The notes under the pieces: generated by a model
Seen by the model: the letters and a program-made list of their open reading frames with translations, nothing else
The model's database searches: none
What the model was told of the DNA's origin: nothing
DNA from: Castanea sativa
Lineage: Eukaryota; Streptophyta; Magnoliopsida; Fagales; Fagaceae
Assembly (NCBI RefSeq): GCF_040712315.1
Contig: NC_134019.1
Span: 33,265,873-33,329,872 of the forward strand
Direction: 5' to 3'
Length of the DNA stretch: 64,000 bases
In this document: positions 1-10,022 of the stretch, piece by piece
Layout: every line of letters begins with the position of its first letter
Position numbering within the stretch: the stretch's first letter is position 1
Position numbers and translations under genes: made by a program

Positions 1-458
1 GTAATAAAGTGAAATTGGTGGTGAATCTAGATCAGAATCTATAAAAGCTTTGCAACTCAATGGTTGTGAAAAAAAGTTGTATTTGTAGTATTGTTCATTT
101 TTATTATACGTGTAGAGACAAGATAGGTAGTCTAATTTTCATAAATTCATAATTATTCAAACATTAACTTTAATGAAATTATTAGGTTGATATACTTACA
201 TCAATAACTTCAATTCGTAACCACTGTACTTCGTACATTATTCTCCCATAAAGTATATAATAAACGATTTTTGTAATATGATATAAGGAAAATTTGTGGA
301 AACATGCATATTTATTCACAATTCTTCTCATCTCCAAGCAGATAACCAAATCATGCTTTCGAAGTCTCATTTTCCTGAATAATATAGAGAACTTTATTCC
401 TTGCCAATTGATCATACTACTCCAGCCTAGCTTACTCTGATATCTTGAAATCACTAAT
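1..458. other. 3' flank of the 2OGD pseudogene
   Basis: AT-rich sequence downstream of the last exon of the minus-strand dioxygenase pseudogene. The part next to 458 is presumably its 3' untranslated region. The open frame at 182-472 shows no family resemblance and I do not regard it as a gene. Confidence 0.4.
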
Positions 459-1061
459 TTACAGGTTTTCAACTTTTTGTTTTTGATAATTACTCTGATT
501 TCTGTTACTTATAAACTCTTCCCAATTGTATGCCCTATATTTAGCAGGGTTTTGCTCATTCGTCAACTCCTCCAAGGGTTCAACCACAGTGGAAAGTGCC
601 GGTAGTAAGAAAAATGGATAGGAGTACCTTTCTTTTTCTGAATTCACCATTACCCTGTGCTCTACACTCTCATACTCATCATTGCTCCAAACCTGAACAA
701 TTTCCATTGCTTAAGTTAAACTAGTCAATTATAAAAGCCTCTAAAAACATTTAAGCTCTAATATAGGGATAGATTATTAATTCTAATTTGGCTAGTAATT
801 TTGTCATCATTTTTTAGATACATACATGTATGGAGTGCACAAAGAAAAAGTAATATATGAGCATTTACACAGACTAGGATTTAAACATTGTTGATAAGAC
901 AACTTCGAGCATTTTCATCCGGTGCTCTAAAATGCATTTTTATCTATTTTACATTTATTGTAACACCAAATGCATATAATGACCCCAACACCTGGAAATG
1001 CAACACTTTTGAGGTTTTTACATTTTACCGGAGTAATATCTAATAAATAAATTTCCACATT

Positions 1062-1092
<31 letters not shown>

Positions 1093-1460
1093 GTGGTAAC
1101 TGGTAAGAAAATAATGCATGAGACGTAGAATGGTAATGTACCTAAAATAGATAAATCAATTTTTGGGTAATACAAAATGCATTTTATTTTTTTATTTTTG
1201 AACGTAAATGCTCTTACCCTCTTACTTATATCAAAATTCTCACACATTTCCTGTCCTAATAATATCGGACTTAGGCTCGTAGGAGAGTATGAATTCTGAT
1301 GCATTCAAGAAAAATTAACTCCGACAAAATACTCCTTTCTTTAGAAAAGCACGCATGTTAGTATCATGCTGAAACTCTTCTTAAAACAGAATTAGATTGA
1401 ATAAATATCCCTTGGTTACAAGTATGACACTAAAGAAAGCACTTAGGGTTAAATTTGATG

Positions 1461-1570
1461 CACACAAATTGTTTTACACACACCTGAAAAAGTAACTAAA
1501 ATCATGACTTTAATTTATGTTTTCAATTACTTTTTGGAGTGCATGTAAAATTGTGTAAACAATTTGTGTG
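1461..1570. repeat. imperfect inverted repeat
   Basis: The left arm begins CACACAAATTGTTTTACAC and the right arm ends GTGTAAACAATTTGTGTG, its near reverse complement, with about 35-45 bp arms including mismatches. It may be a small foldback element; no target duplication was recognised. Confidence 0.5.
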
Positions 1571-1637
1571 TAATAACCATTACTCAAGCAATTATTATAT
1601 GGGTAAATACTATTATATACATCTTGTTACATACAAA

Positions 1638-1695
1638 TTTACACGCACCTATAAAATGTGGAAAAAAAATTGTTCATTTTATAGGTGTGTGTAAA
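1638..1695. repeat. hairpin with 21-bp arms
   Basis: The arm at 1638-1658 (TTTACACGCACCTATAAAATG) pairs with 1675-1695 with one mismatch around a 16-bp loop. It shares the TTTACAC...CACCT theme with the inverted repeat just upstream, so both may come from one foldback family. Confidence 0.55.
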
Positions 1696-1879
1696 CTTTC
1701 CATGCATTTTTATGTGTATGTAAACTTTGTTAGGACATATGTGAGACTTGTTAGAAACATATGTTATGTAAATTGGCTAATCCTTTAATAAAACACACTT
1801 TACTTGTAATTTGGTAGATCTAGAATGAGTTTAGCAGTTCAAAGAACAAGAGTTCAAGTTTAATATTAAAACCATGTAA

Positions 1880-2690
1880 ATCTGTCCAAGAAACAAGTAA
1901 GAAAGTGTTGTTCATTGAAACTCGACAGATAGCTTGACAAATCATATCTATTGAGCTTTAATGCTGATGGTCGACAGAAGCTGTATCTATCAAGAATTAC
2001 GAAATTCAAATTTTCAAATCTGATTTCACACATATCTATGTGTATTTGTGTAGAGTTTCTTTTCTCACAACCCTAGACATATAAAAAGATTATTTTAAGG
2101 GACATCAAAGGTGATGCAACTTGATGTAAAGTCATTGTGCATAAAATTGTCACCAGAGACAGAATTTGCCATAATTCATCATATTCTCTCTAGAAGCTAC
2201 TACATCTTTGCGCCAAGAGTTTTGTGACCAAGCAGCTTCCTGATCTTCATTGTTAGATAAACTGAAGAACTTTGCACCTAACATCTTCCTCAAGTTGGTG
2301 TGTTAGTCACGTACTGAGATCTGTGCATTTTTGGTTAGTCACGTACTGGGAGTTGTGCATTGAAATGAGAGATTGTCGCTACATTACAAGTCCAATTGGA
2401 TTTTGGAGTAAAGGTTCAACTATAGGTTGGTATTAGGTATTGGGATTCTTTATACTTGTAACAACTTGTTTTGATAATAGTAGATTCTCGGAAGTAGTGA
2501 CCTTAAATTCATCCGATGGGATTTTGCCTCGGTAGTTTTCTCTATTTGTAAACAAACCACCTATGTCTTCATTTTCCGCTGCATTTAACTTAATTGGTGA
2601 TTTATTTGTGCTACCACACTTATTGCATGTAATTGAATCTAATCAATTTCACTCGGCTAATTAATTGATTAAGTTAACAAATGGGTCAAT
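1880..2690 (+). repeat. degenerate LTR-like remnant
   Basis: Non-coding sequence with the look of a plant retrotransposon U5 (TTGCCTCGGTAG, CCGCTGCATTTAACTTAAT). It contains a short direct repeat around GTTAGTCACGTACTG at about 2302 and 2335. No clear terminal dinucleotides or target duplication; boundaries are approximate and the assignment rests on general resemblance. Confidence 0.35.
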
Positions 2691-2755
2691 ACATTATTGA
2701 CCTATCCAACTTGTGTATAACAAGTGTGTATAATATATATATATATATATATATA

Positions 2756-3675
2756 TGTTGGAACATTTTAATATTAAATAATTAAAATAAATAAATTTTA
2801 TAACATAAATGTAAAGATGTGGGAGTGAATGTGGAAGATGAGGAGTTAGTGAAAATTTTTAATCCCACATTGAAAAGGAGAGAGACTATTTTGTTCTTTT
2901 TAATTGTGGTGATTAATGGGCTAACATGAATTGTCTCAAATATTGGGCCAGATACGTGCGCAAGGGGGAGGTGAAGGGTGGAGGTGTCAAATTTGGAAAT
3001 GAATCAGCACCTTGGATCCTCTTACTTGACAGCCCATTAAGAGTAATTACCATATCCGTTGGTGAGTAAATGGCCCGAATTAATATTCCATTTTTATTAT
3101 GGAAAATAATGAGCCATTAACCCACTTAATGGACTATCCGTTTGGGCATTTTCATTATTCAGAAAACTCCTTATCTCACCATTAATTGTGTAACTCCAGC
3201 CCATCAGAATAATATCCAACAATTAATCTTGTAACACCCACTATATCAGAATAATGGACCTAATTAATCATATTAATTTGGGTAATAATTTCGTGAGGCC
3301 CATTGAGCCTATAAATAGACCCATTCAAACACAATCCAAGTGACTGCAATATACACTAAGAAAAAATAGAGAGATTCTTGGCAAGGAAGGGTGTTCTTTC
3401 TGGTGGAGCTTTGGGCTTGAACACTTTGTGCAGAAGTTGTTCTAGCCATACGATACTTGTTGGGCTGTTGTATCCTGGGGGAGACAAGTCAGAGACGGTC
3501 TGCACCGATTACAAAGTTTAGCCAACTAAGGGCTTGAATCTCCTTAAAGAGAGCGAGTGTCGCGCCTTAGTCCAAATAGTGTTGTGTAATCTCTTTCTTT
3601 AAACTAATAAAAATTCAGAAGTATTATTCAGTTTCTCTTCGTGTTATTTCCATTATCATTGTATTTGCACCAACA
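2756..3675 (+). repeat. 5' LTR of the copia element
   Basis: 920 bp from TGTTGG to CCAACA, same length as the 3' LTR. It contains a TATAAATAG box near 3310 and an AATAAAAA poly(A)-type signal near 3605, in the order expected for U3 and R. Confidence 0.95.
3310..3318 (+). promoter_or_regulatory. TATA box of the copia 5' LTR
   Basis: TATAAATAG inside the 5' LTR; the same word occurs at the corresponding place in the 3' LTR near 8770. It fits the U3 promoter of the element. Confidence 0.6.
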
Positions 3676-3696
3676 ATTTTAAGGAGATTCAATCAC

Positions 3697-4614
3697 ATGG
3701 AGTCTACACAAGAGAAACCAAATGAGCCTGTTGGAGATCTCAACAAGCCCTTTCGCTTTAAGGGAGCCCACTTCAAGAGGTGAAAAGGAAAGGTCCTCTT
3801 CTACTTGAGCCTTCTCAAAGTTGCCTACATCCTCACTGAGAAGAATCCGTCAAAGGTTCCTACCGATGAGATGAGTGACGAAGAATATATTCTTTATCAA
3901 GAAAAAATAGATAAGTATACAAAAGATGAATATAATTGTCGCTCTTATCTATTAAATTGTCTTGCCGATCATTTCTATGATTATTATGATACAACTTACA
4001 AGTCTGCTAAAAAAATTTGGAAAGCTTTACAAAGCAAGTATGATACTGAGGAGGCAGGTGCAAAAAAGTATGCTACTAGTAGATTTTTCCATTACCAAAT
4101 GGTGGATGGAAAATCGGTGGTGGATCAAGCACAAGACTTCCAAATGATTGTAACAGAATTGAGATCCGAAGGCATAAAGATCGGAGACAATTTGGTGGTA
4201 GCCGGCATAATTGACAAACTACCACAATCTTGGAGGGAGTTCCAAAGACTTTGCGGCACAAACAAAAGGAGACATCCTTGGAGACCTTGATCACACGCAT
4301 CCGTGTGGAGGAGGAGGCTAGAGGACAAGATGCACTCATGACACAAGAGAGCAATGGTAATTCCACCACAAAGGTAAACCTTATTTCATCTAATAATAAT
4401 ATGCCCAAAAATCATTTTCCTAGAAATGGTCAATTGAAGCCAAAAAAGAAAGCCTTTAAAAACAATAATAGATCACCTCAAGGAAGGGGAAACCTGAATA
4501 AAAATTACAATAAGATCCTGTTTTGTCTGTGGTAAGAGTGGGCATATTGCTCGATTTTGCAAATTTCAGAAACGTGAATCTGTCCCGCAGGCTAACGTAA
4601 CCGAAGAGCCTTTA
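3697..4614 (+). pseudogene. copia gag, broken
   Basis: Gag would form the virus-like particle. The ATG at 3697 lies only 21 bp after the LTR. The frame meets TGA at 3781-3783, where a Trp codon (HFKR-W-KGK) is expected, then reads on through the UBN2-type gag core (3784 to about 4245). A 1-bp loss in the CCAAA run near 4245 shifts the frame into 4230-4535. A second shift near 4515 leads into the CX2CX4HX4C zinc knuckle (CFVC..GH..FC) at about 4519-4560. That knuckle is in frame with the pol ORF at 4615, so the ancestral gag-pol was probably one continuous frame. Three lesions make this copy unlikely to produce Gag. Confidence 0.85.
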
Positions 4615-7600
4615 GTGGCTATGATTACAGACATCAATATGGTGCAATATGTTGAAGGGTGGTGGGCAGATTCTGGTGCTAATAGGCACGTCTGCTATGA
4701 CAAAAATTGGTTCAAATTGTACACTCCTTTTGAAGAAGAAAAAACTGTTATGCTTGGTGACTCTAGCAAAACCAAGATTCTTGGGAGTGGTGAGGTTGAA
4801 TTGAAATTCACTTCTGGACGTGTGCTAACATTGAAAGATGTACTTTACACTCCGTCCATGAGGAAGAATTTGATGTCAAGTTTTTTGCTTAACAAGGCTG
4901 GCTTCAAGCAAACTATGGAATCTGATAATTATGTAATCACTAAAAATGGATTATTTGTGGGAAATGGTTATGCTTGTGATGGAATGTTTAAATTAAATGT
5001 TGAGAATAATAAAGCATCTACCAGTTCAGTTTATATGCTTTCTTCTGTTAATTTTTGGCATGCTCGTTTGTGTCATATAAATAGTAGATATGTGGGAATC
5101 ATGAGTAGTTTAGGATTAATTCCAAGACTGTCAAAAGATTTTGAAAAATGTGAAACTTGTAGTCAAGCTAAGATTACAAAAATGCCTCATAAAAGTGTTG
5201 TAAGAAATACCGAATTGCTTGAGTTAATTCACTCCGATTTATGTGAATTTGAGGGAATTTTAACTCGTGTAGGAAATAGATATATTATCACTTTTATTGA
5301 TGATTTCTCAAAATATACAACTATTTATTTGTTGAAAAATAAAAGTGATGCTTTTGAAAAATTTCAAGATTTTTTAAAAGAAGTTGAAAATCAATTCGGT
5401 AGAAAAATAAAAAAAATAAGAAGTGATAGAGGCCGTGAATATGAATCAAGTGCATTCAACTCATTTGTTCAGTCTTTGGGAATTATCCATGAAACTACTG
5501 CACCATATTCACCTGCTTCTAATGGTGTGGCTGAAAGAAAAAATAGAACTTTAATTGAGTTAACAAATGCCATGTTAATTGAATCTGGTGCACCTTTACA
5601 TTTTTGGGGTGAAGCTATTTTAACTGCATGTCATGTTTTAAATAGGGTGCCACATAAAAAGTCACACACCACACCTTTTGAGATGTGGAAAGGGCATAAG
5701 CCAAATTTGGGATATTTGAGAGTATGGGGTTGTCTTGCTTATGTAAGGCTTACTGACCCTAAAATACCTAAATTAGGTATAAGAGCTACTACCTGTGCTT
5801 TTCTTGGTTATGCATTTAATAGTGCAGCCTATAGATTTTTTGATCTTGAAAACAAAATAATTTTTGAATCCAGTGATGCAATTTTTCATGAAGAAAAATT
5901 TCCTTTTAAATTGAAAAATAGTGGGGGTGAAGAAAATATTTTGTCACAACCTAGTTCTTCTACTTCACATTTACAAAATCAAGAAAATTTTGAAATGGAA
6001 CCTAGAAGGAGTAAAAGAGCTAGAGTTGAAAAGGATTTTGGTCCTGATTATTATGTTTTTAATATTGAGGAAAATCCCCAAAATTTAAAAGAGGCCATAA
6101 CATCACCTGATGCTATATTTTGGAAAGAGGTTGTAAATGATGAGATGGAATCTCTAATTTCTAATAAAACTTGGAAATTAGTAGATCTTCCACCGGGTTG
6201 TAAGACCATAGGTTGTAAATGGGTCCTTAGAAAAAAGTTGAAACTTGATGGATCAATAGATAAGTTTAAAGCTAGACTTGTTGCAAAAGGCTTTAAACAA
6301 AAAGCTGATCTTGATTTCTTTGATACATTTTCTCCGGTAACAAGAATTACATCTATTAGATTGTTAATTGCTATTGCTGCAATTTTTGATTTGAAAATTC
6401 ATCAAATGGATGTAAAAACTGCTTTTCTAAATGGGGACCTAGAGGAAGAGATTTATATGGATCAACCCGAAGGCTTTGTAGAGCCTGGACAAGAAAGCAA
6501 GGTATGTAAGCTAACTAAATCCCTATATGGCTTAAAACAAGCACCTAAGCAGTGGCATGAAAAGTTTGATTCTTGCATGATTGAGAATGGTTATAAATCA
6601 AATGAATGTAATAAATGTATTTATTCTAAATCATGGAATAATTTACATGTTATTATTAGCCTCTATGTGGATGATATGTTGATTTTTGGCTTAAATATGC
6701 ATGTTATAAATGAGACAAAAAATATGCTTAAAAGCCATTTCGATATGAAAGGTCTTGGTGAGGCTAATTTTATTTTGGGCATGAAAATTACAAAAGCATG
6801 TGATGGAATATATCTTGATCAATCACATTATGTTGATAAAATATTGAGAAAATATAATTTTCATGATCACAAAAGTATAGCTACTCCTTTTGATTCTAGT
6901 GTTCATTTATTTCCTGTGAATAATGATGATGAGATTTTTAATCAAAAGGATTATGCTAGCATCATTGGTAGTTTGCGTTATGCTACTGATTGTACTAGAC
7001 CTGACATTGCATATGCAGTAGGAGTGCTAAGCAGATTTACTAACAAGCCTAGTAAAGATCATTGGCTAGCTATTGAGCGAGTCATGAGATATTTAATTGG
7101 TACAAAAAACTATGGCTTGTTTTATAAAAAATACCCTGCTGTGATTGAAGGTTTTAGTGATGCCGATTGGAATACTTTGTCAGGTGATTCTCTCTCTACC
7201 ACTGGTTATATTTTTACCTTAGGTAGTGATGCAATTTGTTGGAAATCTAAAAAGCAAATAATAATTGCTAATTCAACAATGGAAGCTGAATTAATAGCAT
7301 TAGCTTCAGCTAGTGAAGAGGCAAATTGGCTTAGAGATTTGTTATATGAAATTCCGCTTTGGGAAAAGCCAATTCCACCTATATTAATTCATTGTGATAG
7401 CACTGCTGCAATTGGTAGAGTTAAAAACCGTTATTACAATGGTAAATCCAGACCTATAAGAAGAAAGCACAGTACCGTGCGATCTTATTTGAGTAGTGGC
7501 ATCATAACTGTGGATTATATTAAATCTAATGATAATCTTGCAGATCCATTTACCAAGGCCTTGGCAAAAGATAGAGTCTGGAATACATCGAGGGGGATGG

Positions 7601-7623
7601 AACTAAAGTCTATAGAATCATGA
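4615..7623 (+). CDS. pol: copia Pol polyprotein (protease, integrase, RT, RNase H)
   Basis: Uninterrupted 1,002-residue frame. Protease active site DSGA at D19-A22. The GAG-pre-integrase region begins near WHARLCH (about residue 148) with the zinc-binding His/Cys residues following. The integrase catalytic triad is D208 (HSDLCEF), D271 (SDRGREY) and E307 (GVAERKNR). The RT has D599 (HQMDVKTAF) and YVDD at 684-687. The RNase H has D849 (SDADW), E890 (STMEAE) and D928 (CDST). All catalytic residues I can check are present. The enzymes act in the cytoplasmic particle to copy RNA into cDNA and insert it in nuclear DNA. The annotated ATG is only the first Met; the frame runs upstream into the gag zinc knuckle, so Pol is normally made as part of gag-pol. 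Intact pol with broken gag suggests it could only move with Gag supplied by relatives. Confidence 0.93.
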   Translation: MAMITDINMVQYVEGWWADSGANRHVCYDKNWFKLYTPFEEEKTVMLGDSSKTKILGSGEVELKFTSGRVLTLKDVLYTPSMRKNLMSSFLLNKAGFKQTMESDNYVITKNGLFVGNGYACDGMFKLNVENNKASTSSVYMLSSVNFWHARLCHINSRYVGIMSSLGLIPRLSKDFEKCETCSQAKITKMPHKSVVRNTELLELIHSDLCEFEGILTRVGNRYIITFIDDFSKYTTIYLLKNKSDAFEKFQDFLKEVENQFGRKIKKIRSDRGREYESSAFNSFVQSLGIIHETTAPYSPASNGVAERKNRTLIELTNAMLIESGAPLHFWGEAILTACHVLNRVPHKKSHTTPFEMWKGHKPNLGYLRVWGCLAYVRLTDPKIPKLGIRATTCAFLGYAFNSAAYRFFDLENKIIFESSDAIFHEEKFPFKLKNSGGEENILSQPSSSTSHLQNQENFEMEPRRSKRARVEKDFGPDYYVFNIEENPQNLKEAITSPDAIFWKEVVNDEMESLISNKTWKLVDLPPGCKTIGCKWVLRKKLKLDGSIDKFKARLVAKGFKQKADLDFFDTFSPVTRITSIRLLIAIAAIFDLKIHQMDVKTAFLNGDLEEEIYMDQPEGFVEPGQESKVCKLTKSLYGLKQAPKQWHEKFDSCMIENGYKSNECNKCIYSKSWNNLHVIISLYVDDMLIFGLNMHVINETKNMLKSHFDMKGLGEANFILGMKITKACDGIYLDQSHYVDKILRKYNFHDHKSIATPFDSSVHLFPVNNDDEIFNQKDYASIIGSLRYATDCTRPDIAYAVGVLSRFTNKPSKDHWLAIERVMRYLIGTKNYGLFYKKYPAVIEGFSDADWNTLSGDSLSTTGYIFTLGSDAICWKSKKQIIIANSTMEAELIALASASEEANWLRDLLYEIPLWEKPIPPILIHCDSTAAIGRVKNRYYNGKSRPIRRKHSTVRSYLSSGIITVDYIKSNDNLADPFTKALAKDRVWNTSRGMELKSIES

Positions 7624-8216
7624 GCCACGTATGAGGATACCCAACCCAAAGACCAGAGATCCTGAGAATTGGGTTCAATGGGAAAAACGAATCATACGAT
7701 GGTCGTAAGAAATGCACAATTTATTTTGTTAATTATTTATTTTGTAAATAATTTTTTAATTGTTCATCCCTATGATGTAAGTGCATTTATCTTGTAATGT
7801 GGAGAGGTTGAGTAAAAAACTCTTAATGAAATTTGTAGCTCGTATGAGTGGGGTGTTAGATTACAGGAGCACCCTTGACAAAATTTCACCTATGTGAGTG
7901 TGGGGGTGGGGCCGCTCCCTATGAGATTTGGACTTAATCTCAAATACACTCATGAAACCGGGATCAGCACATGGCCGTAAAGTGCTAGCTATAAAAGCTC
8001 ATGTCAACACCTGGGTTGTTATGTGTAAGCAGTGACGCTTAATTTCCCTAAAGCAGTCCTAGTTCAAGTCGGAGACCACTACGACTCTGGAGTTGAGATC
8101 GCTGTTTTACTAAGTAAAGGTTCAATGCAGAGCACACCTTCACGATGCATAGTGACCCATCTTTGCCTGGTAATCTCTCTTTAACTAAAAGTTTAATATT
8201 AAAATGAATGGGGGAT
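7624..8216 (+). other. copia untranslated region between pol and 3' LTR
   Basis: About 590 bp without an open frame. It ends in the purine-rich GAATGGGGGA stretch next to the 3' LTR, the likely plus-strand primer site. Confidence 0.6.
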
Positions 8217-9136
8217 TGTTGGAATATTTTAATATTAAATAATTAAAATGAATAAATTTTATAACATAAATGTAAAGATGTGGGAGTGAATGTGGAAGAT
8301 GAGGAGTTAGTGAAAATGTTTAATCCCACATTGAAAAGGAGAGAGACTATTTTGTTCTTTTTAATTGTGGTGATTAATGGGCTAACATGAATTGTCTCAA
8401 ATATTGGGCCAGATACGTGCGCAAGGGGGAGGTGAAGGGTGGAGGTGTCAAATTTGTAAATGAATCAGCACCTTGGATCCTTCTACTTGACAGCCCATTC
8501 AGAGTAATGACCATATCCGTTGGTGAGTAAATGACCCGAATTAATATTCCATTTTTATTATGGAAAATAATGAGCCATTAACCCACTTAATGGACTATCC
8601 GTTTGGGCCTTTTCATTATTCAGAAAACTCCTTATCTCACCATTAATTGTGTAACTCCAGCCCATCAGAATAATATCCAACAATTAATCTTGTAACACCC
8701 ACTATATCAGAATAATGGACCTAATTAATCATATTAATTTGGGTAATAATTTCGTGAGGCCCATTGAGCCTATAAATAGACCCATTCAGACACAATCCAA
8801 GTGACTGCAATATACACTAAGAAAAAATAGGGAGATTCTTGGCAAGGAAGGGTGTTCTTTCTGGTGGAGCTTTGGGCTTGAACACTTTATGCAGAAGTTG
8901 TTCTAGCCATACGACACTTGTTGGGATGTTGTATCCTGGGGGAGACAAGTCAGAGACGGTCTGCACCGGTTACAAAGTTTAGCCAACCAAGGGCTTGAAT
9001 CTCCTTAAAGAGAGCGAGTGCCGCGCCTCAGTCCAAATAGTGTTGTGTAATCTCTTTCTTTAAACTAATAAAAATTCAGAAGTATTATTCAGTTTCTCTT
9101 CGTGTTATTTCTATTATCATTGTATTTGCACCAACA
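8217..9136 (+). repeat. 3' LTR of the copia element
   Basis: 920 bp, TGTTGG...CCAACA, collinear with the 5' LTR with about 20 scattered substitutions, mostly transitions, and no indel that I could find. Confidence 0.95.
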
Positions 9137-9141
9137 ATATA

Positions 9142-9739
9142 AATATATATGCACCAAACCTTATTTCAAGCTATATATATCAAGGGCGTCTCTATAGCCA
9201 ACCTAGGGGGTTCACTGATCTAGCCAAAAAAAAAAACAAAAAAATTATATATAATTTTTCAAATTTTTTTTTTTGACCCCTAAAATAAAATTTTGAAACA
9301 CCCTAACCCTAAATTTTATTTAATCCTAACTAAAATAAGCTTGAATATGATCAACTTAGTGTTACTTCCACAATATTATTTTTACAATAATTTTACAATA
9401 AATGTTAAGTGGTAAGTTTTAATTGGTTTTTATATAGACCCACAATTGACATCACTGTTTTACATATCTTTAACAACTTGTCATCTACAATTTATTGTGA
9501 ACGTGTTGTGTCAATAGCTTTACTCTTAAAATTGCTCCTTTTTTTAAAATAAATAAATAAATAAACCTTCTCTCTGGACTCTTTCTTACTTTTCCATTGA
9601 CTACGGAATGAAATTATTTTTCCCTACACTTTTCTACTTTATTAGCAAAAAATTACACCACTTTTAGCACACAAAAATTACAACACCATTGACCCCTCTA
9701 AAAAAATCCTAAAGCCGTCGCTGATATATACATGAGTAA
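9142..9739. other. AT-rich intron sequence with possible repeat remnant
   Basis: No gene. From about 9183 (GGGCGTCTCTATAGCC) to about 9722 (AAAGCCGTCGCTG) the text resembles a decayed interspersed repeat, but no ends can be defined. Poly-A and poly-T runs and an AATA tract occur inside. Confidence 0.35.
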
Positions 9740-9853
9740 GGCTCACCCCTATGTGAGAGGGAAGGAGTATACACCCACAAGTAAATATAGGTTGTTATTG
9801 GGTAGTCTAGGAGTATACTCACTCCCTCTCACCCTCTCACTAAGGGGTGAGCC
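9740..9853. mobile_element. small foldback MITE
   Basis: 114 bp with perfect 10-bp terminal inverted repeats GGCTCACCCC (9740-9749) and GGGGTGAGCC (9844-9853). TAA precedes the left end, as in PIF/Harbinger (Tourist) target sites, but no matching TAA follows the right end. A related partial copy lies at 9937-10022. Confidence 0.6.
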
Positions 9854-9936
9854 ACACACACACACACCCCTAACCTTACCTAACCTTATGATTTAATAAG
9901 ACAGAAATGTGACAACTAACATGATAATTATGTTAC

Positions 9937-10022
9937 GTATATGTATACACCTACAAGTAAACACGATTTGTTATTGGGGAGTCCAAGAGTATACTCTCTC
10001 CCTCTCGCATAGGGATGATGCC
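9937..10022 (-). mobile_element. partial MITE copy abutting exon 2 of the 2OGD pseudogene
   Basis: About 65 bp (TATACACCTACAAGTAAAC to CTCCCTCTCGCA) is a diverged direct repeat of 9768-9833. Read on the minus strand it starts GGCATCATCCC immediately after TAA, matching the terminus of the neighbouring element. That start coincides with the end of exon 2, so it replaces the expected GT donor with GC. The other end is missing. Confidence 0.5.

Larger units (their letters stand above)
693..2755. other. distal part of pseudogene intron 2, repeat-rich
   Basis: No gene seen. It contains an (AT)n tract at about 1067-1092, an imperfect inverted repeat (arms about 1461-1494 and 1527-1570), a cleaner hairpin (1638-1658 with 1675-1695), an LTR-like remnant from about 1880, and an (AT)n tract ending at 2755 into which the copia element inserted. 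Confidence 0.6.
2756..9136 (+). mobile_element. complete Ty1/copia LTR retrotransposon
   Basis: 6,381-bp element with two 920-bp LTRs (2756-3675 and 8217-9136), both TGTTGG...CCAACA, flanked by the 5-bp duplication ATATA (2751-2755 and 9137-9141). The target is an (AT)n tract, so the duplication alone is weak evidence, but the matching LTR ends fix the boundaries. Domain order protease, integrase, RT, RNase H identifies Ty1/copia. By hand count the LTRs differ at about 20 of 920 positions with no indel, implying fairly recent insertion. It lies inside intron 2 of the minus-strand dioxygenase pseudogene, antisense to it. A G-rich polypurine stretch (GAATGGGGGA) sits directly before the 3' LTR. 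The gag region is broken, so the copy is probably not autonomous. Confidence 0.95.

Noticed and set aside
927..1304. 125-codon minus-strand ORF
   Set aside because: It runs through an (AT)n microsatellite (Tyr-Ile repeats) and shows no motif.
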